Shown: one piece after another, positions 8,174-15,865 of the stretch
Layout of the letters: each line of letters opens with the position of its first letter
How positions within the stretch are numbered: the stretch's first letter is position 1
Source: JAAEQD01 sp964521815
Lineage (GTDB): Bacteria > Zixibacteria > MSB-5A5 > UBA10806 > 4484-95
Length of the DNA stretch: 30,023 nucleotides
Reading direction: 5' to 3'
Assembly: GCA_964521815.1 (NCBI GenBank)
Contig: CAZFSN010000009.1
Coordinates: 1 to 30,023 of the forward strand
Notes under the pieces: generated by a model
Seen by the model: only the letters and a program-made list of their open reading frames with translations
The model's database searches: none
Told to the model about the DNA's origin: nothing
Program-made: the position numbers and the translations under genes

Positions 8174-11100
8174 CTGCTTGATCCTCGGCCAAAGCCTTAA
8201 AATATTCCTTGATTTGATTTTCATAGCGGCGCGGATATTTTTCCGATAGCGCTTTCTTGATATCCTCGGCCAGTTTTTCATCCTGATTCGCGCCGAAATC
8301 AAGCAAGGAGGGGCCGCGCCTGATTATATCATCGCCGGTGCGAGCCTGGCGTTTTCGCGAATAATCCCGCTTGTGAACCGACTTCTCGGCGTCCAAAAGC
8401 CGGGAGAGGATTCTTTCCTGTCTTTCGATCGTGCTGTGGTCGGGACTGTTGCCGCGAAGCTGCTCCACGACTTTTTTCATCTCCTGTTCTATTTGATCCA
8501 AACGCCCCAGAACATTGTCCGGATTGCCATACTCCTCGGTCAATTCCTGAAGGCTCTTGCGTATTTGTTCCTGCTGATCGGCCAGCCTTTGCATAGCCTG
8601 TTGTCCGGCGATACTCATCATCTGCCCCGGCATAGGCATAGGAATCATCTGTGTGCCTTGATTGCACTGCTGTTGTTGCTGGGCCATCTCACTGAGTTTT
8701 TTCATGAGAGACTCCATGCCCGTTCCCGATGATTGACACTGGCTGGCCTGGGTGAGCGAATTTAGAAGCATCTGCACAGTTTGGTTCAAGGCTGCCATCG
8801 CCTCGGTTTGGTTTTTAGTCGAGCGGCTGGGAGATCTACCGTTCAGCTGTTCGATAGCTTTTTGCATACTGGCCAGAGCGGAGCCCAACCTCTCCAAAAT
8901 CGCCGAATTAACAAAAAGCGTTTCCTTCGTCAAATCGGAAACTTTGGCCGCAACCCTGTTACAGGCCGACTGGAGATCGAATTGATCTTTGGCGATTTCG
9001 CGGGAGTTGTCAAGACGCGTAGTCGAAACATTGGTCGAATCGATTATATCTTCCTGTTGATGAGACAGGTATAAAATATCGGCTATCGCTTTTTTGAGCA
9101 TGGCCGTGATTTTTTCCAGTTGTTCCGACTGCATCTGCTGCAGCATCTGCTGAAACATCTGCGCGATATCACTGAAATTTTTCTGAATTTTCTGACCCGA
9201 TTGGGAACCGTCCTTTTTATTGCACGAACCCATACACTGCATCATCTGCGACATTAACTCATCGAGTTCTTTTGAATTCAGCTTGTCACCGGCTTTCTGC
9301 ATCTGGTTTTCAGGCATCATTTTCAGTTCATCATTTAGCTTCTTGGCTTCATCGAATTGATCGCGCATGCTTTTAAGTCCCTGGTCCTGGCTTTTCTGCG
9401 GTTTTTCCAGATCGGAAAAATCTTTTTTACCCTGACATTGACCGAGTTTATCATTTATATCCTGCTGTTGTTCGGCCAGTTTTTCCGCCATTTTTGCCAG
9501 CGTATCCAGTTTCTGTTCAAGCTGATATTTCTGCAGAAGCGCCATCATTCTGTCAAGGTTTTCATTGACCTGTTCCACGGATAATTGGAAATCTTTCATG
9601 GCTTCCTGGAGTTTCTTCGGATCCATCTGGGCCAGCGCCTCTTGAAGTTTCTTCATGGCTTCTTTAAGTTCCGGTGGAGCTACTTCCTCGAATAGCTGTC
9701 GAAGTTCTTCCATCTTCTCCAGCATTTCCGCGGTCGCCATCTGGTTTTTTTCGAATTTATCGATAGCCTGGTCCAATTGCTTGGTAATATCTTCGAGCTT
9801 CTTGGCAATCTCCTGTTGACGGTCGAGAGTTTGTTGAATCTGCTGTTTTTTCTCCCAATCCATTTCGGTGGATTTCATCATTTCGCGGGAAATATTTTCC
9901 AGTTGGTCGCGAAGTTCTTTCTGACTGGCGACAGCCTCCTCGAAATCTTTGAACATCTCATCCTGGGTGCCGGTTATATCGGCCATGATTTCATCCAGAC
10001 TGGGCAAGCGGGCGCTGAAAGTTTTGCTGACCCCGGATTTCGCGCCGGATACGGCATCGTTATCGAAAATCTCCAAATAATAATAAACGAGATCTCCCGG
10101 CATCATATGCAGTGGTTCCACATACCAGTCATAAGTTATCTGATTTTCGCTTTCCTTGTCGAAATCGGTTTTTATAGTCTGCCGCTGTTTGTTGGATTCC
10201 CTGCCTTCCGAATATGTCCAGTATACTAAGTCGAGTTTCGAGAAACCGAAATCATCATAAATGGCGGCCGCCAGCGGTATCAACATTCTGTCATCCAGAT
10301 CGATATCGACGGCCGGGAAAGTGATCTGAACCTGCGGCGGATAATCCTCGAGACTGACCAAATCGTATTCGATCGGGCTGGGATTTTTCAAACCGGCCGA
10401 GTCGGCAATCTCGACATGATAACTGCCGTTGTGATTTAAAACAAATTTGCCGGTGATATGATCTTCGCTTATATCCAACCGCTTGCGTGTGCTGTCATCG
10501 AACACAAAAAAGGCGTTCTCCGCCGGCTTATTGAGATGTCCTTCGAAATTGATTATCGTGCCCTTGATAGCCGTCACCGAACCGTCGTTGGCCGGCAAAA
10601 CTTGCGATTGGAGACCGGTATATGATGGAAAATCTAAAGTGATCGACACATCCGCCAGCCGCGGTGGATCAATTATCGTGATTTTGCCGATATCTGATTT
10701 TACTGCTTTGGCCTCGGCATAATACTCGATATCACGTTTTATCTTACGGAATGTATAGGTGAACACATCGGCGTTTAAATCGCTTTCTTCTCCGGATTTT
10801 TCGGTCGGTACCGTAATCCATTCGCCGTCATCGAACCTGAATTTCAGATCAATTCGCTTAACTCTTTCACCCGAGGCGGTCACTCGCAAAGTAACATCAT
10901 CGTTTTTGACCGCTTGATGAGAGATTGGGCTGATTGACAAGGTCAGGTTCGTCGGCTTGTCAATATCCATTAGGGGATGCAGAAATAATAAACCCGCTTG
11001 ATTGAAAGTCTGGCTCGATATCGTGATGGCTAAAATCATAACAATAGCCGCCAGAGCGAGACGATAATAAGGTTTTTTACTTTTCACCACTATGACATTA

Positions 11101-11525
11101 AAATCGAGGTCTTTTATCTCACTGCCGGCATCCTCAATTGTTTTTTCAATCAGTTCGACAGAATAATTTTCGCGATTTGAGGTCAACTTATCATAAAGCT
11201 GAAGGGCGGCTATTAAGCGTGATTGCAATTTGCCGTAAAATTTCTCTAACTTCAGGGCGATTTCGGTTAAAAGTCGTTTTTGAGTTAGCGGTTTTATTAT
11301 TATTAAACCCGCCGCCAGAGCCAGGCTGATAATCCCGGCGCACAACAAGATGACTCTAAGGGCCGGACCGGGCCAAAAAATACCGGTAACCAGCCACAGA
11401 ATAAAAATAAAACCGGCCAACCCGGCCAGCCAATCGATCAAACCTTCAAACGCCCGCCGTCTGCCAATAGCGGCGCCGGTTGTAAGAAGTCTTGAAACTA
11501 TCGATTTATAATTTGTATCAGTCAT
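8166..11525 (-). CDS. DUF4175-like membrane protein with long Gln/Met-rich coiled coil
   Basis: The 1119-residue protein has three N-terminal membrane helices (about 33-51, 56-78 and 153-172). A beta-rich region with Ig-like modules follows (about 190-505), including DPPRLADVSITLDFPSYTG and YYYLEIFDNDAVSGAKS. Then comes a very long helical part (about 510 onwards) rich in Gln, Lys, Glu and Met, with heptad coiled coil and several MQQMLQQM / MAQQQQQC clusters. This order matches the DUF4175 family known from Bacteroidetes and Planctomycetes, where function is undefined. The ATG at 11525 is six bases after the DUF4159 gene; its stop overlaps the TPR gene start. The topology places the beta and coiled-coil regions outside the cytoplasm if helix 3 exits. 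Confidence is good for architecture, moderate for the family name. Confidence 0.8.
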   Translation of the reverse strand: MTDTNYKSIVSRLLTTGAAIGRRRAFEGLIDWLAGLAGFIFILWLVTGIFWPGPALRVILLCAGIISLALAAGLIIIKPLTQKRLLTEIALKLEKFYGKLQSRLIAALQLYDKLTSNRENYSVELIEKTIEDAGSEIKDLDFNVIVVKSKKPYYRLALAAIVMILAITISSQTFNQAGLLFLHPLMDIDKPTNLTLSISPISHQAVKNDDVTLRVTASGERVKRIDLKFRFDDGEWITVPTEKSGEESDLNADVFTYTFRKIKRDIEYYAEAKAVKSDIGKITIIDPPRLADVSITLDFPSYTGLQSQVLPANDGSVTAIKGTIINFEGHLNKPAENAFFVFDDSTRKRLDISEDHITGKFVLNHNGSYHVEIADSAGLKNPSPIEYDLVSLEDYPPQVQITFPAVDIDLDDRMLIPLAAAIYDDFGFSKLDLVYWTYSEGRESNKQRQTIKTDFDKESENQITYDWYVEPLHMMPGDLVYYYLEIFDNDAVSGAKSGVSKTFSARLPSLDEIMADITGTQDEMFKDFEEAVASQKELRDQLENISREMMKSTEMDWEKKQQIQQTLDRQQEIAKKLEDITKQLDQAIDKFEKNQMATAEMLEKMEELRQLFEEVAPPELKEAMKKLQEALAQMDPKKLQEAMKDFQLSVEQVNENLDRMMALLQKYQLEQKLDTLAKMAEKLAEQQQDINDKLGQCQGKKDFSDLEKPQKSQDQGLKSMRDQFDEAKKLNDELKMMPENQMQKAGDKLNSKELDELMSQMMQCMGSCNKKDGSQSGQKIQKNFSDIAQMFQQMLQQMQSEQLEKITAMLKKAIADILYLSHQQEDIIDSTNVSTTRLDNSREIAKDQFDLQSACNRVAAKVSDLTKETLFVNSAILERLGSALASMQKAIEQLNGRSPSRSTKNQTEAMAALNQTVQMLLNSLTQASQCQSSGTGMESLMKKLSEMAQQQQQCNQGTQMIPMPMPGQMMSIAGQQAMQRLADQQEQIRKSLQELTEEYGNPDNVLGRLDQIEQEMKKVVEQLRGNSPDHSTIERQERILSRLLDAEKSVHKRDYSRKRQARTGDDIIRRGPSLLDFGANQDEKLAEDIKKALSEKYPRRYENQIKEYFKALAEDQAGE

Positions 11526-11531
11526 ATTCTT

Positions 11532-12215
11532 CTAATGAGTCATAGCATACGTTATAATATTCGCGCCCATTTTCAAGGCCGCCTGGTGTTTTTCAGGCGG
11601 ATCGTTGTACACTTCATAATCTTCCCAGCCATCGCCGATATCGCTTTCGTACACGAAGAAGACCACCAGCCTATCTTCCCAGAACAACCCAAAACCCTGA
11701 GGCGGCTTATTGTCATGTTCATGGATTTTCGGCAGGCCATTGGGGAATTTGTAAGGGTCATGATAGATTTCATGATTAAACGGTATTTCCACTAATTCCT
11801 TTTCCGGAAAAACCCTCTTCATCTCGCGCTTAAAAGCGGTGATTAGCCCGTAGCTATCATTCGCGAAAAGGAAGCCGCCGGAGGTTAAGTATTCTCGCAA
11901 TGCCGTTACTTCCTGATCGGTTAATTTAATATTCCCGTGCCCTGTCAAATACAGAAAGGGATAGTTATATAATTCCGGATCGGTCGCCTGAATATTCACT
12001 TCCTTATCGATTACGGCAATATTAGTTTTTTCGGCTAAAAACTTGTGCAGATTGGGTAGAGCCGACCGCCCCCAATACCAGTCGCTGCCGCCGCTGTAGC
12101 GCAAACGGGCCACGGTTAAAGCCGAGGGGTCCGTTTTAGATGATCTGAATTGGGCATCGCCGCCGGTAAATAACAGAGGTAAAAACGCCATTATTAGCAA
12201 AAGTTTTTTCATCAT
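11532..12215 (-). CDS. DUF4159 exported protein (GATase1-like fold)
   Basis: The 227-residue protein has a signal peptide (KKLLLIMAFLPLLFTGGDAQF, cleavage near DAQ). It carries typical DUF4159 motifs: VARLRYSGGSDWYWG near residue 35, YPFLYLTGHGNIKLTDQE in the middle, REYLTSGGFLFANDSYG, and a terminal GANIITYAMTH helix. The fold is thought to resemble class I glutamine amidotransferases, but there is no nucleophilic cysteine elbow here (the position is within FLFANDSYG), so amidotransferase activity is unlikely. It is the first gene of the leftward three-gene operon, six bases before the DUF4175-like gene. The start lacks a clear Shine-Dalgarno; ATG 12212 is an equally possible start. The same fold appears in the divergent gene at 13720. 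Confidence 0.85.
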   Translation of the reverse strand: MMKKLLLIMAFLPLLFTGGDAQFRSSKTDPSALTVARLRYSGGSDWYWGRSALPNLHKFLAEKTNIAVIDKEVNIQATDPELYNYPFLYLTGHGNIKLTDQEVTALREYLTSGGFLFANDSYGLITAFKREMKRVFPEKELVEIPFNHEIYHDPYKFPNGLPKIHEHDNKPPQGFGLFWEDRLVVFFVYESDIGDGWEDYEVYNDPPEKHQAALKMGANIITYAMTH

Positions 12216-12279
12216 TTATTAATACGTCCCAGAAGACCTATAGTTTAACATATCATGCCATAATTTCCGGCTTTTATTC

Positions 12280-12307
12280 AATATAGCCGTGAAGAAGAAT
12301 AAGTCAA
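12280..12307 (-). promoter_or_regulatory. Promoter of the DUF4159-DUF4175-TPR operon
   Basis: On the minus strand TTGACT (12302-12307) and TATATT (12280-12285) are separated by 16 bases. The predicted leader is about 58 bases. It faces away from the promoter at 12348-12375, leaving about 40 bases between the two -35 boxes. Confidence 0.55.
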
Positions 12308-12347
12308 TGTCAAATCATCAGAGCGTCAGTCCATTGATATTTTTTAG

Positions 12348-12375
12348 TTGCATAATGGTGTATAATGATTATAAT
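12348..12375 (+). promoter_or_regulatory. Promoter of the SLOG/AbiGi-like gene
   Basis: TTGCAT (12348-12353) is followed after 16 bases by a perfect TATAAT (12370-12375). A second TATAAT at 12361-12366 lies inside the spacer with no -35 at proper distance. The leader to ATG 12405 would be only about 23 bases and has no good Shine-Dalgarno. Confidence 0.55.
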
Positions 12376-12404
12376 GATTTAAGTACTGAGTCTGAAAGTG
12401 TATT

Positions 12405-13574
12405 ATGAGGGACTTTAAATTTAAAAAGGAGTTTGCGACTCCAATCAAGACTACTTTCTATGGCGATTTCGATATCGATTTAGCCAGGCCGGCAGTTGTT
12501 CTAAATTCCCGTCAAACCAAAACGCCTTGCGGCAATGATCCTTGGGTTGAAGGTACTATTAAAGCAGTCCGGCAAGTAATTAGCTGGAATATGACATTGC
12601 TTACCGGTATCGGCATGAACACCTGGGAACTGGCTCTATGGGCCTGCGGCCATTATGGAGGAAATCAAATTGTTATATATCCTGTTCGCGAATCCGATGA
12701 AATAGACCGGATTATCGCCGGTATAAGCCGGGATTTCGGCCTCGATTCAGCCCGAACCGGCTGGTTGTTTTTCGAGGCCGCCGCGAAAGCCAGATCGCCC
12801 AAGATAGACTGGCCGGTCCGTGACAGGCTGGCTTTGCATTTCGCCAAAACAATTTTACCAATAAGCATCCGGCCGAGCGGCAATCTTGAAAAGCTGATAA
12901 ATTCCTCAAAAAATAGCGAAATCATAGATGATTTTAGAGTCAAGTATAAAGAGTCAAATCGCCATGAAAATATTAAACTGGACGATATTAAAATAACTAT
13001 GCCGCGTAAAAACTGGGACTACATTGTCCATTGGACTCGCACCTGTCATGGCCCCTGGCCCCAAGAAAGTTCGGCTTCATTTTATGAAAATCTGGTCGGT
13101 TCAGGGGATAAATATCCTCACAGTGGTCTGGAGACATTAAAAAATATTTTAAAGATGAAAAAGATTTATGCTTCATCGCAAAATTTGCGGGAGGGTTTAA
13201 GCGCTGTCGCCTTTTCCGGGCTTCATCCCAATGACGTGTTGCCGCTTATGCGATGGCGCAAACGTTACGTGCGATGGAATTTCGAACCCTACGGAATCGC
13301 GATTAGTCGAAAATCCGCCATCACAGGCGGTATACAGCCGGTTATATATGGCAAACCGGAACTATATAAAATGCTGGTAGATAACGATAAACCTTATTTT
13401 CAAAGCGAAGGGGTGGATGGCGGCGATTGGCGCGAGGAAAATGAATGGCGTTATTTAAGCGATTTTGATCTATCGGCAATAGCGCCGGAGGAAATGGTTA
13501 TCATTGTCTATCGGCCCTCCGAGATCGCGGCGCTTAAAGAAATAACCGACTCGAAAATCCTTTCATTTATTTAG
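12405..13574 (+). CDS. DprA/SLOG-like domain fused to AbiGi-like C-terminal domain
   Basis: The 389-residue cytosolic protein has two parts. Residues ~28-165 follow the DprA/SLOG Rossmann pattern: strand plus VVLNSRQ (in place of the GSR motif), an LLTGIGMNTWELALWACGHYGG block where DprA has its SGxxxGID..AH loop, then RDRLALHFAKTILPISIRPSGNL aligning with the second-half RNRxIAxLS...VVEA..SG region. Residues ~203-389 contain HWTR, a GLETLKNILKMKKIYASS segment, PYGIAISRKSAI, GIQPVIYG and EWRYL. These resemble AbiGi (abortive-infection) and DUF2971 proteins. SLOG domains are proposed nucleotide sensors in defence systems, so a sensor/effector role is possible but inferred. It is too short and diverged to be DprA itself. 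It has its own promoter and no defence neighbours. Both domain matches are from memory of motifs. Confidence 0.65.
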   Translation: MRDFKFKKEFATPIKTTFYGDFDIDLARPAVVLNSRQTKTPCGNDPWVEGTIKAVRQVISWNMTLLTGIGMNTWELALWACGHYGGNQIVIYPVRESDEIDRIIAGISRDFGLDSARTGWLFFEAAAKARSPKIDWPVRDRLALHFAKTILPISIRPSGNLEKLINSSKNSEIIDDFRVKYKESNRHENIKLDDIKITMPRKNWDYIVHWTRTCHGPWPQESSASFYENLVGSGDKYPHSGLETLKNILKMKKIYASSQNLREGLSAVAFSGLHPNDVLPLMRWRKRYVRWNFEPYGIAISRKSAITGGIQPVIYGKPELYKMLVDNDKPYFQSEGVDGGDWREENEWRYLSDFDLSAIAPEEMVIIVYRPSEIAALKEITDSKILSFI

Positions 13575-13599
13575 CGCAAATCTAATATTTCTAAAACCC

Positions 13600-13628
13600 T
13601 TGCCCTTTGATTGAAGTATAAATATAAT
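13600..13628 (+). promoter_or_regulatory. Promoter of the 13720-16960 gene series
   Basis: TTGCCC (13600-13605) lies 17 bases before a perfect TATAAT (13623-13628). The leader would be about 85 bases before the ATG at 13720, which has a TACAGGAG ribosome site. Confidence 0.5.
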
Positions 13629-13719
13629 ATGATAGTAATTAAAAGGTTGGGTCGGTTCGACAATATCTTTATTTTAACAGGGATAACACTTGTGACGATA
13701 TTAATTACAGGAGACTTTA

Positions 13720-14994
13720 ATGGCTAAGTTGACAATTTTGATTATTCTAACGGCTATTTTAATCGTTCCGGGCATGGCTTGGGCGCAAAAGTTACTAATA
13801 CCGATGGACCTGGAGCAAACCGATCATCTCAAAGCCTATGGGGTAGCTTACTGGTGCTTGAGTTTCGGCCAGAATGTCGAATGGCTTTTAAATTACCGGG
13901 GCGGTTCTTTTTTAACCGATGATTTAGCTCAGGTGGAACAGCTATGTACCTTGCGTGGCGTCAAGTACGAGATTATCGACGGCGGGCAGGAAGCCCAGAT
14001 CAAGGCCATAATCGAGGAAAATAATATGGAGACAGTACTTCTGGAAAAAGCCCCTAAAATCGCGATTTACGCTCCACCTTTCTCAAGAGATGAACCCTGG
14101 GATGATGCTGTCAATCTGGCCCTGGAATACGCCGAGATACCGTTCGATGTTATCTGGGATGTCGAAGTCCTTCAAGGCCGCCTGGCCGATTATGATTGGC
14201 TGCATCTTCACCACGAGGATTTTACCGGTCAGTATGGCAAATTTTACGCCGCCTATCGTAATACCGACTGGTATAAACAAAGCAAAGCCTTATCCGAAAC
14301 GACCGCCCGCGAGTTGGGTTTTAAGAAAGTTTCGAAACTTAAGCTGGCGGTCGCTCAGGCGATCAGAGAATACGTACGCAATGGCGGCTTCATGTTCGCG
14401 ATGTGTTCGGCGACCGATACTTACGATATCGCTTTAGCCGCCTACAACACAGATATCGTACCCAGCGAATATGATGCCGATCCGGTCGATGCCGATTGCC
14501 AGAGCAAGCTCGATTATGATCAGTGTTTCGCGTTTGAAAATTTCAAGGTGGAATTGAATCCGGTTATTTATGAGCATTCCGATATCGATACATCGCCTAC
14601 CCGCGGTCGCCGTAATTTTACGCCGGAAGCCGATTACTTCACGTTGTTCGATTTTTCGGCCAAGTACGACCCGGTACCGACCATGCTGGTACAGGATCAT
14701 GTGCCGATTGTCAACGGGTTCTGGGGGCAATGTACGGGTTTCAGAAAAGATTTGGTGAAAAAGCACGTGATAATACTGGCCGAGACTGAGGGGATCAACG
14801 AAGTGAAATACCTTCATGGTAATTTCGGGCGGGGCACGTTTACCTATCTTGGCGGTCATGACCCGGAGGATTATCAGCATCTGATAGGCGATCCGCCCAC
14901 GGATGTCAGTTTGCATAAACATTCGCCCGGCTATCGCCTTATTTTGAATAATGTCCTGTTTCCGGCCGCCAAAAAAAGGGAAAGAAAAACTTGA
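13720..14994 (+). CDS. Exported GATase1-like protein of the family often labelled asparagine synthetase B
   Basis: The 424-residue protein has a signal peptide (LTILIILTAILIVPGMAWA, cleavage after AWA). The mature start LLIPMDLEQTDHLKAYGVAY and NVEWLLNYRGGSF match an exported FCB-bacterial family that databases frequently call asparagine synthetase B. It has neither the N-terminal Cys2 amidotransferase nor the ATP-pyrophosphatase SGGxDS motif of AsnB, so that name should not be used. The middle (YDWLHLHHEDFTGQ, then IREYVRNGGFMFAMCSATDTYDIALAAY) follows the DUF4159/GATase1 pattern and, unlike the paralogue at 11532, places a cysteine at the elbow-like position (FAMCSAT). The end, GNFGRGTFTYLGGHDPEDY, resembles GATase-like trehalose-utilisation proteins. 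AGGAG precedes the ATG. The next gene starts within its stop codon. Confidence 0.75.
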   Translation: MAKLTILIILTAILIVPGMAWAQKLLIPMDLEQTDHLKAYGVAYWCLSFGQNVEWLLNYRGGSFLTDDLAQVEQLCTLRGVKYEIIDGGQEAQIKAIIEENNMETVLLEKAPKIAIYAPPFSRDEPWDDAVNLALEYAEIPFDVIWDVEVLQGRLADYDWLHLHHEDFTGQYGKFYAAYRNTDWYKQSKALSETTARELGFKKVSKLKLAVAQAIREYVRNGGFMFAMCSATDTYDIALAAYNTDIVPSEYDADPVDADCQSKLDYDQCFAFENFKVELNPVIYEHSDIDTSPTRGRRNFTPEADYFTLFDFSAKYDPVPTMLVQDHVPIVNGFWGQCTGFRKDLVKKHVIILAETEGINEVKYLHGNFGRGTFTYLGGHDPEDYQHLIGDPPTDVSLHKHSPGYRLILNNVLFPAAKKRERKT

Positions 14995-15860
14995 GCCAAT
15001 CCCTGGATATTTCAGCCGATTACGGCTTAAAATCAAAACTTGGATTCAGCGAATATTCGCCCGGCACGAAAGCTCTGGACGCGGCCTCGAAATGCGCCGG
15101 GTATGGCCTGGCCGCTTTCCAGATTTCCGGGGATTTCACGATTAATTTTCCGGAAAATATCAGCGCGGATGACCGCCGGGCGGTGGTCGATTTTAACCGG
15201 TCAAACGGTATTACGCTTCATTTCCACGCCCCCAGCGATATACCGATGGCCAGCCGTCACAAGCCAATCAGATATGGGGGAGTCGACAGGCTAATAGAAT
15301 ATATCGCGCTGGCTATTGACCTGGGCGCGGCCTCGTTTATTTTTCACCCGGGCCGATTCGCGTTTTATAAAATAAGCACGAATAAGCTGGTTATGGCGAA
15401 TAAAAATATTCCCGATGTTTATTATAAGCGGTTTCTCGATTCGGCCCTGCGCCTGATCGATTTCGCCGCCGGTAGAATTGAGTTGCTGCTCGAAAATACT
15501 TATGGCTTTACCGATCCGGTCATCAATGTTATCGATAAATTCCTGGAATCGCCGGCCACCGGCCTGGTCTGGGATATCGGCCATGATGTCCTCCAGAACA
15601 GGTTAGCGAATCCGAACAAGTCGACTGCCGCCGATACGGCCGGATTTTTCTCGGAAAGACTTAAGCACATCAAACTGGCTCATCTTCACGATATCTCAGG
15701 TAAAAGAGGTCATCTGGCGCTGGGTACGGGTCTTCTGGATATCGTATCCTTTATTGATATTATAAGCAAAATGGATATTCAGATGATTATAGAGGTCCTG
15801 TCGGAAAAAGATCTGCAAACCTCGCTTAATTATCTCGAATCGTTGGCTAATAAGCGCTGA
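14991..15860 (+). CDS. Xylose isomerase-like TIM-barrel protein (sugar epimerase / endonuclease IV superfamily)
   Basis: Translation starts at TTG 14991, overlapping the preceding stop in a TTGA tetrad and preceded by AAAAAGGGAAAG; this implies coupled translation. The 289 residues follow the AP endonuclease family 2 / sugar phosphate isomerase-epimerase barrel, with candidate metal ligands at the strand ends: LHFHAPSD (H77, H79), IFHPGRF (H119), LLLENTYG (E168), VWDIGHD (D195, H198), LAHLHDISGKRGHLALGTG (H231, H233, H241) and MIIEVLS (E268). The set matches the trinuclear or dinuclear site of the superfamily. No signal peptide is visible, so it should be cytosolic despite lying between two exported proteins. 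Substrate cannot be inferred; a sugar isomerase/epimerase or a DNA-repair endonuclease IV-like role both remain possible. Confidence 0.8.
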   Translation: MSQSLDISADYGLKSKLGFSEYSPGTKALDAASKCAGYGLAAFQISGDFTINFPENISADDRRAVVDFNRSNGITLHFHAPSDIPMASRHKPIRYGGVDRLIEYIALAIDLGAASFIFHPGRFAFYKISTNKLVMANKNIPDVYYKRFLDSALRLIDFAAGRIELLLENTYGFTDPVINVIDKFLESPATGLVWDIGHDVLQNRLANPNKSTAADTAGFFSERLKHIKLAHLHDISGKRGHLALGTGLLDIVSFIDIISKMDIQMIIEVLSEKDLQTSLNYLESLANKR

Positions 15861-15865
15861 TTACT

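Noticed and set aside
8174..8302. Longer ATG-started version of the TPR protein
   Set aside because: It would add 43 basic residues before a clean signal peptide and overlap the upstream gene by 137 bases; GTG 8173 has a ribosome site and an eight-base overlap.
9357..10229. Long open frames antisense to the DUF4175-like gene
   Set aside because: They mirror the low-complexity Gln/Lys/Glu codons of the real gene, have no ribosome site, and their products have no domain pattern.
12405..13574. Calling this gene dprA
   Set aside because: Only the N-terminal third to half follows the DprA pattern, key GSR and SGxxxGID residues are altered, and the C-terminal domain is unrelated to DprA.
14434..15036. 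200-codon frame antisense to the GATase-like gene
   Set aside because: It lies over a gene with signal peptide, motifs and ribosome site, crosses two coupled genes, and looks like a shadow from codon bias. Similar shadows over tex and purH were dropped for the same reason.
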